Shown here: one piece after another, positions 1-8,046 of the stretch
Position numbering within the stretch: the first letter of the stretch is position 1
Layout: each line of letters opens with the position of its first letter
Source of the DNA: Bacteroidales bacterium
GTDB lineage: Bacteria > Bacteroidota > Bacteroidia > Bacteroidales > P3
DNA: 37,435 bases
Direction: 5' to 3'
NCBI GenBank assembly: GCA_017448185.1
Contig: JAFSLX010000076.1
Location: forward strand, 1 to 37,435
Notes under the pieces: model-generated
The model's input: the letters and a program-made list of their open reading frames with translations, nothing else
Databases searched by the model: none
Told to the model about the DNA's origin: nothing
Translations under genes and position numbers: made by a program

Positions 1-56
1 GTTGTTCAGTCGTTGTTCAGTGAATGACTGAACAACGACTGAACAACGACTGAACA
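1..56. repeat. Phased 11-bp palindromic repeat element, copy A
   Basis: Two left units (the first cut by the window edge, then CGTTGTTCAGT at 11-21), a 5-nt centre GAATG at 22-26, then inverted units ACTGAACAACG at 27-37 and 38-48 and a partial unit at 49-56. Every unit is 11 bp and in phase. A weaker in-phase unit may follow at 60-70. It lies 47 bp beyond the stop of the RNase R gene; the gene on its other side is outside the window. Function unknown. It is one of four copies, the others being at 14335-14405, 19690-19771 and 37370-37435. Confidence 0.93.
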
Positions 57-103
57 TCAAGCGAGCAACTGCAAGACGGGCCACCTATAGGAAAAGAAAA
101 AAG

Positions 104-2335
104 TCACTTGCTCTTTTTTCCTTTGGCATTCGGTTTGCCGTGGGATTTGCTGCGAGTGCCACCAGCTTTTTTGCCTTTTGAGGGTTGGCGGGTGGGGCGG
201 CTGAGTTCCTCCTCTTCGACAAGTTCGAAGTCGATCTGTTTTTTGAGGAGGTCGACTTTTTTCACGCGGATATGGACGGGGTAGCCAAGCTTGTAGCAGC
301 GGCCGTGGCGACGACCGATGACCTGGTAGTTGTCCTCGTCGAGCATGTAGTAGTCGTCCTTCAGGCTTCCGATGGGAATCATGCCCTCGCACTTGTTGCC
401 CTCGATTTCGGCATAGATGCCCCACTTGCTGACGCCGCTGATGAGGGCCGGGAAGACCTGTCCGAGCTTGTCGGCAAGGAATTCGGCCTGTTTGTACTTG
501 ACGCTGGTGCGCTCGGCATCGGCGGCTTTTTTCTCCATGATGGAGCAATGGCGGCAGTAGTCCTCGTACTCGTCGGCGTTGACACTGGTGCCGCCCTGCA
601 GATAGCGTTCGAGCAGGCGGTGCACCATGAGGTCGGGGTAACGGCGGATGGGCGATGTGAAATGGGTGTAATACGGGAAGGCGAGGCCGTAGTGGCCAAT
701 GTTCTCGGTGCTGTAGTAGGCCTTGGACATGGTGCGGATGGCGATGGTGTCGACCATGTGCTCCTCGCCGCGGCCGGCGATATTCTCGAACAGACGGTTG
801 TAGCTCTCGGCAAGGGCCTTGCGGCTGGTAGTCTTCATGCTGAAGCCCAGCTTGGCGACGAACTCGACAAAGGTGTTGAGTTTCTCGGGGTTCGGTTCGT
901 CATGGACGCGGTAGACAAAAGTCTTGTTTTTCGGCTTGCCGATGAATTCGGCGACGGTGCGGTTGGCCAGGAGCATGAACTCTTCGATGAGCCAGTTGGC
1001 CTCTTTGCTCTCTTTGATGTAGACACCGATGGGCTTGGCGTTCTCGTCGAGCTGGAATTTCACTTCCTGCGTCTCGAAGTTGATGGCGCCGCTCTTGTAG
1101 CGGGCCGCACGGAGCTTGGTGGCAATAGCATGGAGCGCAAGAATGGCGCTACCGACGGTGTCGGTGGATTGTCCGGTCTCGATAATATCCTGTGCTTCTT
1201 CGTAGGCCATGCGGCGGTCGCTACGGATGACGCTCTTACCCATCCATGAGTTGTAGACCTTGCCCTTACTGTCCATTTCCATCACCACGCTGAAGCAGAG
1301 TTTGTCCTCGTCCTGACGAAGGGAACAAACCTCGTTGCAAAGTTTCTCGGGCAGCATGGGAATAGTACGGTCGACAAGGTAGACCGAGGTGCCGCGCTCG
1401 TAAGCCTCGCGGTCGATGGCGCTACTGGGCTTGACATAATAGGAGACATCGGCAATGTGCACCCCCACTTCGACATGGCCGTTGGGCAACTCGCGGAAAG
1501 AGAGTGCGTCGTCGAAGTCCTTGGCATCGGCAGGGTCGATGGTAAAGGTGGTCACATCGCGGAAGTCGCGGCGACTGGCTATTTCTTTTTTGGTAGGTTT
1601 CCTTATCTTCTTGGCCTCTTCCTCGACCTCGCTGGGGAAGTCGAGCGGGAAGTCGTACTCGGCGAGGATGGACTGCATCTCGACATTGTTATCGCCGGGA
1701 CGACCAAGGCGTTTGATGACCTTGCCCACAGGATTGTTCATTCGTTCGGGCCATTCGGTCATTTCCACCAGCACCTTCTCGCCGTTCTCGGCACCGCCAA
1801 GGTCATCGACATGGATAAAGATGTCGACCGGCATGGTGCGCGAGTCGCTGACCATGAAGGCGAAGCGTTCCTGCTTCTGTATAACGCCCACGAAGCGTGT
1901 CTTGGCTCGGCGGATGATTTCCACCACCTGTCCCTCGGGCTTGTGCATTTTGCGCTGAGGGAACATCAGCACTTTCACCTTATCGCCGTGAAGGGCATGG
2001 TGGGTATTGTTGGGGGCAATCTGGATGTCCTCGCGACCTTCCTCTTCGGGAATCACGTAGGCCTTGCCGCCCTGCTTCATGTCGATGATGCCGGTGACGT
2101 AGTTCTGCGGCAGCAGTTCGTCGTTGATACTCTTGGGATTGATTTTGTACTTGCCTCTGTGGCTGTCCTCGACGAGGTGTTTCTCCTCGGCAAGCTGCTG
2201 CATGGTACGGATCACCTCCTGACGCTCAGCCTTGCTGCCCGCACCGATGCGCGAACTGATTTGCTTGTGGTTGAAAGCGTCGAAGGGATTGTTGGCAAAG
2301 ATTTTAAGTATTTGTTTTGCTAAATTCTCGTTCAT
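104..2335 (-). CDS. rnr: Ribonuclease R (RNB/S1 3'-5' exoribonuclease)
   Basis: RNase II/R family exoribonuclease of 743 aa, expected to degrade structured RNA in the 3'-5' direction in the cytoplasm. An N-terminal winged-helix region (about 1-65) is followed by cold-shock-type OB folds (about 75-220). The RNB catalytic domain opens with the signature DPADAKDFDDAL at residues 267-278, whose aspartates bind Mg2+. A C-terminal S1 domain (about 630-710) precedes a Lys/Gly/Ser-rich basic tail (about 715-743), as is usual in RNase R. Length matches the family. The start ATG overlaps the stop of the upstream M3 peptidase gene as ATGA (2332-2335), so the two are probably co-transcribed and translationally coupled. 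Family assignment is secure; choice of RNase R over RNase II rests on length and the basic tail. Confidence 0.96.
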   Translation of the reverse strand: MNENLAKQILKIFANNPFDAFNHKQISSRIGAGSKAERQEVIRTMQQLAEEKHLVEDSHRGKYKINPKSINDELLPQNYVTGIIDMKQGGKAYVIPEEEGREDIQIAPNNTHHALHGDKVKVLMFPQRKMHKPEGQVVEIIRRAKTRFVGVIQKQERFAFMVSDSRTMPVDIFIHVDDLGGAENGEKVLVEMTEWPERMNNPVGKVIKRLGRPGDNNVEMQSILAEYDFPLDFPSEVEEEAKKIRKPTKKEIASRRDFRDVTTFTIDPADAKDFDDALSFRELPNGHVEVGVHIADVSYYVKPSSAIDREAYERGTSVYLVDRTIPMLPEKLCNEVCSLRQDEDKLCFSVVMEMDSKGKVYNSWMGKSVIRSDRRMAYEEAQDIIETGQSTDTVGSAILALHAIATKLRAARYKSGAINFETQEVKFQLDENAKPIGVYIKESKEANWLIEEFMLLANRTVAEFIGKPKNKTFVYRVHDEPNPEKLNTFVEFVAKLGFSMKTTSRKALAESYNRLFENIAGRGEEHMVDTIAIRTMSKAYYSTENIGHYGLAFPYYTHFTSPIRRYPDLMVHRLLERYLQGGTSVNADEYEDYCRHCSIMEKKAADAERTSVKYKQAEFLADKLGQVFPALISGVSKWGIYAEIEGNKCEGMIPIGSLKDDYYMLDEDNYQVIGRRHGRCYKLGYPVHIRVKKVDLLKKQIDFELVEEEELSRPTRQPSKGKKAGGTRSKSHGKPNAKGKKSK

Positions 2336-4296
2336 AATAGATTCATTCTTTTAAGTAAAGCTTTATTGTCGGGCTCACGGCCCATGAAATTGCGGAAAAG
2401 AACAGCAGGATGCTCAGTGCCGCCACGAGAGAGAACCTCGCGACGGAAAGCCTCGGCGGTGTCGTGGTTGAAGATGCCATCCTGTTTGAAGCGGCTGAAG
2501 ATGTCGGCATCGAGCACCTCGGCCCATTTGTATCCGTAATAGCCCGAAGCATAGCCACCGCCAAAGATATGGCTGAAGTTGGTGGCGGTGCAGCATCCGG
2601 ACACGTGGGGCAACAAGTTTGTCATCGCATTGGTTTCCACCTCTTCGGCCTTCCCAATGGACGAAGCGTCGGTCATGGTATGGAAAGCAATGTCGGTAAA
2701 ACCAAGATTCAGCTGACGCAGACAGAGCCAGCCTGCCAAGTGGTTCTGTGCGGCGCGAATCTTGTCGATATACTCGGTAGGCAGCGGCTCGCCAGTCTGA
2801 TAGTGTCGTGCAAAGGTGGACAGGAACTCAGGCTCGTAGCACCAGTTTTCCATCACCTGTGAAGGCATCTCGACGAAGTCACGCTTCACATTGGTGCCAC
2901 TAAGGCTCTCATAGTGCACGTCGCTCAACATGCCATGCATAGCATGCCCCATCTCGTGCATGAAGGTTTCGACCTCGTTGAAGCGAAGCAGCGACGGTAT
3001 GTTGCCGACGGGCTTGCTGAAGTTACAAACCACCTGTATCTGAGGCCTTACCTTATCATGTTGTCCCCTGAATTCTGTCATCCAGGCACCACTTCGCTTG
3101 GAAGGACGAGGGAACATGTCAAGGTAAAGTAACCCCATTTCTTTTTCACCGTCATTGACACGGTAGACTTTCACATCGGGATGATACACGGGTATGCTGC
3201 CGTCTTCTTCGAATCGCAGGCCATAGAGTTTCCCATAGAGGCCGAAGATGCCCTCGCGGACGGCCTCCAGCGGAAAATATGGGCGAAGATGCTCACCGTC
3301 GAAAGCATAGCGCTGTTGTTTCAGTTTCTCGGCAAGATAGCTGAAATCCCAAGCTTCGGTTGCACCCACATCGGCCAAATCTTTCTTTGCTGCAGGCAGG
3401 ACAGCATCCTTGAGTTCCTGCATGAAGCGGCGCAGGTTGGGCAGGCTCTGCACCATGCGTTCCTCCAGCACATAGTCGCAGTAGGTGTCGTATCCCAGCA
3501 AATGAGCCTGTTCGGAACGAAGCTCAACAATGCGACAGATAATCGCATTGTTGTCGTGCTCGTTGCCTCGATTGCCAATACTATTGTACATAAGGTACAT
3601 CTTTGCACGCAAGTGGCCGCGGGCACTGTAGGTCATGAACGGTCCATACATGGGATAGGCCAGTGTGAAAAACCAACCGTCAAGGCCACGCGCCACCGCC
3701 TCCTCGCGTGCGGCCGCGCGCAATGTCTCAGGCAAGCCTTCGAGGTCGGCTTCATCGGTGAGATGCAATGTCTTATCGTTCATGTCGGCCAAGGCATTCC
3801 GACTAAAACGCAATTTCAACTCGCTTAGTTCTTCCTCGTTCTTTTTGTACAGTTCACGTTCTTTCTGTGGCAGAGCTACACCATGACGAATAAAACTCTT
3901 TAGCGTGTTGTCGAGAAGGGTTCTCTTTTCCGGGTTATCGGAGTAATCTGAATGGTCGGAGACATGTTTTACCCTCTGATAGAGTCGCTCGTCGGTGCTC
4001 ACACTGTTGGCAAACCGTGTCATTTCGGGCTGAATACGCATCACGATGTCCTGCAAATGCTCGTCGGTGCAACATTCATTCAAATTCATCATGATTGCCG
4101 ACACACGATTCAGCCGCCGGTCGGCGCACTCAAGTGCCTCGACGGTATTCTCGAACGTAGGGCTTTCGGGATTATTGACGATGGCCTCAATAAAGGACTT
4201 GGCTTCAGCAATAGCCTCCTTGATAGCAGGCTCGTAATCGTCGTTTTTTATCTGGTCGAATGGGGGATACTCCCAATCCTGCAAAAGTATATTCAT
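2332..4296 (-). CDS. M3 family metallopeptidase (peptidyl-dipeptidase Dcp / oligopeptidase A type)
   Basis: Zinc metallopeptidase of 654 aa in the thimet oligopeptidase family (M3A), expected to hydrolyse short peptides in the cytoplasm during protein turnover. The zinc motif HEMGH is at residues 447-451 and the third ligand is probably E476 in DFVEMPSQ. The long helical N-terminal half, with the pattern PTFENTVEALE near residues 47-57, is typical of the family. I see no signal peptide: the N-terminus is acidic and hydrophilic, so a cytoplasmic location fits. Length is slightly under the usual 670-700 aa. The stop overlaps the rnr start by 4 bp. Dcp and PrlC/OpdA cannot be told apart here, so no symbol is given. 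Confidence 0.93.
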   Translation of the reverse strand: MNILLQDWEYPPFDQIKNDDYEPAIKEAIAEAKSFIEAIVNNPESPTFENTVEALECADRRLNRVSAIMMNLNECCTDEHLQDIVMRIQPEMTRFANSVSTDERLYQRVKHVSDHSDYSDNPEKRTLLDNTLKSFIRHGVALPQKERELYKKNEEELSELKLRFSRNALADMNDKTLHLTDEADLEGLPETLRAAAREEAVARGLDGWFFTLAYPMYGPFMTYSARGHLRAKMYLMYNSIGNRGNEHDNNAIICRIVELRSEQAHLLGYDTYCDYVLEERMVQSLPNLRRFMQELKDAVLPAAKKDLADVGATEAWDFSYLAEKLKQQRYAFDGEHLRPYFPLEAVREGIFGLYGKLYGLRFEEDGSIPVYHPDVKVYRVNDGEKEMGLLYLDMFPRPSKRSGAWMTEFRGQHDKVRPQIQVVCNFSKPVGNIPSLLRFNEVETFMHEMGHAMHGMLSDVHYESLSGTNVKRDFVEMPSQVMENWCYEPEFLSTFARHYQTGEPLPTEYIDKIRAAQNHLAGWLCLRQLNLGFTDIAFHTMTDASSIGKAEEVETNAMTNLLPHVSGCCTATNFSHIFGGGYASGYYGYKWAEVLDADIFSRFKQDGIFNHDTAEAFRREVLSRGGTEHPAVLFRNFMGREPDNKALLKRMNLL

Positions 4297-4328
4297 ACAA
4301 TGAAATAACGTAATCTATATAAAAATAT

Positions 4329-4359
4329 TTTGCCACCTCGTTTTTATTTCGTATTTTTG
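4329..4359 (+). promoter_or_regulatory. Bacteroidetes-type promoter of the cobalamin-riboswitch operon
   Basis: A -33 element TTTG (4329-4332), a 19-bp spacer and a -7 element TATTTTTG (4352-4359) match the Bacteroidetes consensus TTTG/TAnnTTTG. The predicted transcription start (about 4364-4366) falls at the first bases of riboswitch helix P1, which supports both calls. Confidence 0.85.
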
Positions 4360-4363
4360 CAGC

Positions 4364-4534
4364 CGATTCGGTCACTCATTTGCGAGTGTGAAAAGGGAAC
4401 CAGGTGAGAATCCCGGACAGTCCCGCTGCTGTAAACTCATGAGTTGAATCCCAATCTGATAAGTCACTGTGCGTCGTCATAGGCGTATGGGAAGACGGGG
4501 AGGAAACGAGCAAGTCAGAAGACCTGCCGAATCG
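4364..4534 (+). promoter_or_regulatory. Cobalamin (adenosylcobalamin-class) riboswitch aptamer
   Basis: The outer helix P1 is a perfect 8-bp pair: CGATTCGG (4364-4371) with CCGAATCG (4527-4534). The conserved core is present: GGGAACCAGGTGAGAATCCC (about 4395-4414), then GGACAGTCCCGCTGCTGTAA (4415-4434). The B12 box AGTCAGAAGACCTGCC is at 4513-4528, one mismatch from the usual AGYCAGGAGACCTGCC. High cobalamin is expected to switch off the downstream secreted-protein genes. Confidence 0.96.
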
Positions 4535-4578
4535 AAAAATCGGTACCGCTTTCGAGGAAAAAGCATCCGGTGACATTC

Positions 4579-4595
4579 GGTGCGGCGCACCTTTT
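4579..4595 (+). terminator. Possible riboswitch expression platform (terminator-like hairpin)
   Basis: GGTGC/GCACC with a GGC loop (4579-4591) is followed by TTTT, and a second T-run occurs at 4602-4606. It lies 45 nt after the aptamer and about 75 nt before the start codon. A short weak terminator or a structure that traps the ribosome site are both possible; the stem is only 5 bp, so the mechanism is uncertain. Confidence 0.4.
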
Positions 4596-4669
4596 GCCCT
4601 CTTTTTGCATTTCCCGTAAGTTTGCCGATATTGAGAATTGGAATTATCAACTTTTAAAACAATATCAAT

Positions 4670-6814
4670 ATGGTAAAAAAAGTACTTACTTTAGTGTTAG
4701 GCCTGGTGCTTTCTTTTGGCACCATGGCTCAAATGAGCAACAATGTTCATGCGACGAAACAACACGCCAAATCAGTCACTTTCCCTGCTTCCGACATCCA
4801 GTATTGGGTTGGATCTGGCAGTAATTCGGCCGTTGTTATCATCGGATGGGATGACAATCCCAGTGGCAACGACTTCGCCCTTGCATGGGGTGTACGTTGG
4901 AATGGCAGTGCCGTCGCAGTAAACATGTTAGACACTATCGCCACCTATGACAGCCGTGTGGCTTATTCTATTAGCTCTGGTTTTGTAACCAATATTGGGT
5001 ACAATGATGGTACTCTTGTCTCCGGTTCCGACCTCAGTTACTGGTGCTACACCGTCAACGGAGAGTATGCCAGTGCATACGGTGCCCAACCCATGGCCAA
5101 CGGTGACGTGATGGAAATCAGCAGTAGCTGTAACTTCTCACTCACCACCGCCTCTCCTGCCACCGACCCCAACGCCTCTACCGATGACCCCGTAGATGCC
5201 ACCATTGCTTTCGAAGACATCCACTACTGGGTGGGCACAGGTAGCGACAGTGCCGTCCTTATCGTCAATTTCGGCATTCCTGACACAGCTTTTGCTTGGG
5301 GCTACCGATTCAACGGCAGTGCCACAGTGCAAGACATGACCGATGCCATTACCGCTGCCGACCCCCGTTTCTGGGTTGTAGGACAACCGTCTTATTATCC
5401 CAATGGTGACATCTTCTTTATCACCACCGAAGGCGACACACTGAGCCTTTCTGGCATCGACGAAAACAACCCGTTTAACTACTGGGAAGCCAACATTAAC
5501 GGCGGAACCTCCTACAGTGGAGCTGCACAGGAACTTACTAACGGTGACGTGTTCAAATACGGCGACCTTCGTGCCCCCTCGCGCGTTTGTCTTGAAGAAA
5601 TGGAATACGGCGGAGCCGTCTATTGCCTGCTCTCTGCATGGACTAAAACACCCACTCCCGTTAGCGACCCCAACCCCAACCCTGTGATTGAGAATGCGAC
5701 CATCGACTTCTCCGAAATCCTCTACTGGGTGGGCGAAGGCGAGAACCAAGTTGTTTTGGCTGTCAACTGGGCCGACACCGCACTGGCATGGGGCTACCGC
5801 TTCAGCACCGAGAACGTAACCGTTGAAGACATGATGATGGACATCCAGTCGGCCGACCCGCGCTTCGGCTACACCATGAACGGCAGCTATCTGGGCGACA
5901 TCACCTTTGTTATTTCCGATGGCGACACCCTCAGAGGCACCAGCTGGTGGGAAAGCAAGCTCAATGGTTCGACCGACATGGGTATGAGCCAGTTGCTCAG
6001 CAATGGCGACTTCGAGAAATGGGCTGACCCTGCCGCCGGCGTTATCGTCGACAGCATGGAATACAACGGCTACTGGTACTACACCTACGCCTATCCCATG
6101 ACTATCCATCCCGTCAGCGTTCCTGCCAATCCCATGCCGCAGGTTGAGGAAGCCACCATCGACTTCGCTGAAATCCTATATTGGGTAGGCGAAGGCTCGA
6201 AACGCGCTGTTCTGGCCGTCAACTGGGCCGATACCGCACTGGCTTGGGGATATAAGTTCGACGGCACCAAGACCGTGGCCGATATGATGACCGACATTGC
6301 CGCTGCTGACCCACGCTTCAGCTACGTGGGCGAGGGCATCGTCAGCGACATTCTCTTCAACGACGGTACCGTCAGCCTTGCCGGCACCCCCGGCAACTAC
6401 TGGGGCAGCTCAAATAACGGCATCGTTGATATGGGCTTGAGCGAGGTTCTTGACGACGGTGACCTTGAGAAATGGGGCGACCCCGCCGCCGGCGTTATCG
6501 TCGACAGCATGGAATGGGAAGGCTACTGGTACTACACCTACGCCTACCCCATGACCATCCATCCCGTCAGCATACCTCAAATCGAAGGTATCGACAATAC
6601 CGAGGCTGTCAACATCAGTGTCTATCCCAACCCCGTGGCCAATGTGGTGACCGTCAGCGGTATTAATGGCAACGGTATGATTTACGACATGCGCGGCAGC
6701 GTCGTTTCCACCTTCACGGTCAACGGCGAGACCCGCCTCGACCTCAGCCGTCTCTCCAACGGTATCTACATGCTCCGCGTTGCCGACAGCATTGTGAAAA
6801 TCGTAAAAGAATGA
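4670..6814 (+). CDS. B12-riboswitch-controlled T9SS secreted protein with four tandem domains; candidate cobalamin-binding protein
   Basis: Secreted protein of 714 aa with a signal peptide (about 1-20, ending TMAQ). Four tandem domains begin near residues 36, 178, 343 and 495. Each opens with F-x-(D/E)-I-x-YWVG-x-G, then a strand with A-(L/F)-AWG-(Y/V)-(R/K), a helix with DM ... ADPRF in domains 2-4, and closes with a W/YW ... NG ... NGD/DGD pattern, best seen as YWCYTVNGEYAS in domain 1. A T9SS type A sorting domain follows (about 640-714; YPNP at 652-655, GIYMLRV at 698-704). It is the first gene after the cobalamin riboswitch and overlaps the next gene by ATGA. The closing motif resembles the transcobalamin-like C-terminal domain (DUF4430 type); that likeness is by eye. 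Export and repeat structure are clear; cobalamin binding is inference from the riboswitch and motif. Confidence 0.72.
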   Translation: MVKKVLTLVLGLVLSFGTMAQMSNNVHATKQHAKSVTFPASDIQYWVGSGSNSAVVIIGWDDNPSGNDFALAWGVRWNGSAVAVNMLDTIATYDSRVAYSISSGFVTNIGYNDGTLVSGSDLSYWCYTVNGEYASAYGAQPMANGDVMEISSSCNFSLTTASPATDPNASTDDPVDATIAFEDIHYWVGTGSDSAVLIVNFGIPDTAFAWGYRFNGSATVQDMTDAITAADPRFWVVGQPSYYPNGDIFFITTEGDTLSLSGIDENNPFNYWEANINGGTSYSGAAQELTNGDVFKYGDLRAPSRVCLEEMEYGGAVYCLLSAWTKTPTPVSDPNPNPVIENATIDFSEILYWVGEGENQVVLAVNWADTALAWGYRFSTENVTVEDMMMDIQSADPRFGYTMNGSYLGDITFVISDGDTLRGTSWWESKLNGSTDMGMSQLLSNGDFEKWADPAAGVIVDSMEYNGYWYYTYAYPMTIHPVSVPANPMPQVEEATIDFAEILYWVGEGSKRAVLAVNWADTALAWGYKFDGTKTVADMMTDIAAADPRFSYVGEGIVSDILFNDGTVSLAGTPGNYWGSSNNGIVDMGLSEVLDDGDLEKWGDPAAGVIVDSMEWEGYWYYTYAYPMTIHPVSIPQIEGIDNTEAVNISVYPNPVANVVTVSGINGNGMIYDMRGSVVSTFTVNGETRLDLSRLSNGIYMLRVADSIVKIVKE
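6026..6571 (+). repeat. Near-identical direct repeat within the four-domain secreted protein gene
   Basis: The 93-bp segments 6026-6118 and 6479-6571 differ at only a few positions, clustered around one short stretch (EYN versus EWE in the protein). They encode the end of domains 3 and 4, from DPAAGVIVDSME to the linker AYPMTIHPVS. The repeat period is 453 bp (151 codons). Domains 3 and 4 also share long runs near their starts (LYWVGEG, LAVNWADTALAWGY), pointing to a recent domain duplication or gene conversion. Confidence 0.9.
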
Positions 6815-7794
6815 AACATATTGTCTTTTTCATGATAGCGGCTCTGTCCCTCGGCCTCGGCACGAGTGCCTTGGGACAGGGCTCTTTCTGTGGTGCCGTG
6901 GGAACACCGGGCTGCAACGCCATCCGCTATGACAGCAGCATCGTCGCCGCATGGGCCACAGGCTGCACCGTGGTGCGCGGCCCCGTCGACATTATCGATC
7001 CCGACGGGCCACGGGTGCATTACGGTGAAGATGGTGACGGCACTGGACCAGCCAGCACCGTCACCACTACCGCCGTCAGCCTCGGTGATGGCGGCACTGC
7101 AACATTGACCTTCGACGAACCTATCCGCAACGTCATAGGTCCCGACTTCGCAGTGTTTGAGAATTCGTTCAACGACTATTTCCTCGAACTGGCCATTGTC
7201 GAGGTGAGCTCCGACGGTGAACGCTTCGTGCGCTTCCCCGCCACCTCGCTCACACCGACAACCACACAGGTAGCTTCAAACATCAATCCCACCATGATCA
7301 ACAACCTGGCTGGGAAATACCGCGTCGGCTACGGCACCCCGTTCGACCTCGACGAACTGTGTGACAGTACTGGCATTGATGTCGACCGCATCACCCATGT
7401 GCGTCTCGTTGATGTCGTCGGCACCATCGACCCACAGTATGCCACCTACGATGCCTTTGGACATATCATCAACGACCCCTACCCCACCAACGACACCATC
7501 TGGGGCAGCGGCGGTTTCGACCTCACGGGTGTGGCCGTCCTATACCCAAACCAGACCATCGACATCGATGACATTACATTGAAATTGACTGGAATGTATC
7601 CTAATCCGGCAATTAATCACATCATTGTCTTTGCCAACCGAATTGCCAAGGCACAACTGTTCGACTTGTCTGGTCGAAAGATGGCCGACATACTTCTCGG
7701 GGCAGGTCCAAACAGCATAAACCTGAGCAATTTGAAGCCTGGGGTATACATACTCCGTGCCGACGGGATAACGAAAAAAATTGTTAAGAAATAG
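6811..7794 (+). CDS. T9SS secreted protein of unknown function, second gene of the B12-riboswitch operon
   Basis: Secreted protein of 327 aa with a signal peptide (about 1-22, ending ALGQ), one central domain (about 25-245) and a T9SS type A sorting domain (about 255-327; MYPNP near 262, GVYILRAD near 310). The central domain carries FAVFENSF, LAIVEVSSDGERF, NLAGKYRVGYGTPFD and a closing SGGFDLTGVAVL. I recognise this pattern from uncharacterised bacterial surface proteins but know no function for it. The start ATG overlaps the upstream stop (ATGA, 6811-6814), so both proteins should be made together and under riboswitch control. It may be a partner in surface cobalamin capture; that is inference from context only. 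Confidence 0.7.
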   Translation: MKHIVFFMIAALSLGLGTSALGQGSFCGAVGTPGCNAIRYDSSIVAAWATGCTVVRGPVDIIDPDGPRVHYGEDGDGTGPASTVTTTAVSLGDGGTATLTFDEPIRNVIGPDFAVFENSFNDYFLELAIVEVSSDGERFVRFPATSLTPTTTQVASNINPTMINNLAGKYRVGYGTPFDLDELCDSTGIDVDRITHVRLVDVVGTIDPQYATYDAFGHIINDPYPTNDTIWGSGGFDLTGVAVLYPNQTIDIDDITLKLTGMYPNPAINHIIVFANRIAKAQLFDLSGRKMADILLGAGPNSINLSNLKPGVYILRADGITKKIVKK

Positions 7795-7820
7795 TGTTTT
7801 TAAATCATGTTATTTCATGT

Positions 7821-7852
7821 AAGGAAGCTGGTGTCAGCTTCCTTATTTTTTT
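7821..7852 (+). terminator. Rho-independent terminator after the riboswitch operon
   Basis: A perfect 10-bp stem AAGGAAGCTG/CAGCTTCCTT (7821-7830 with 7835-7844), loop GTGT, then ATTTTTTT. It separates the two-gene B12-regulated unit from the lipoprotein gene. The remaining ~190 bp before the next gene are AT-rich, and I find no convincing consensus promoter there. Confidence 0.93.
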
Positions 7853-8046
7853 GACAAAGACTGACTGTAATTTGTCGCCGAGATGCCGTATCTGCGATGA
7901 GAACAGCGACAGGAAGTTTAACACTTTTTAATAGAATAATGCACATAATCAAACAATAAACATCATTGACCGCCGTTATATTGGCATGCGATTAGGCGTG
8001 AAAGTTGATTTTTTGTAACGAAAAAAAATAAAAATAAATATTGAAT

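Noticed and set aside
1..56. Repeat arrays as plasmid iterons or a replication origin
   Set aside because: Four copies are spread over a chromosome-like region of housekeeping genes with no rep gene or DnaA boxes beside them.
4670..6814. Naming the riboswitch-controlled proteins BtuG or BtuH
   Set aside because: No beta-propeller repeats, no lipobox and a T9SS sorting domain; I could not match the domains to these families, so only a general B12-capture hypothesis is offered.
7853..8046. Consensus promoter for the coiled-coil lipoprotein gene
   Set aside because: T-rich runs end in TTTG (8012-8015) but lack the TA of TAnnTTTG and a matching -33, so no promoter was called.
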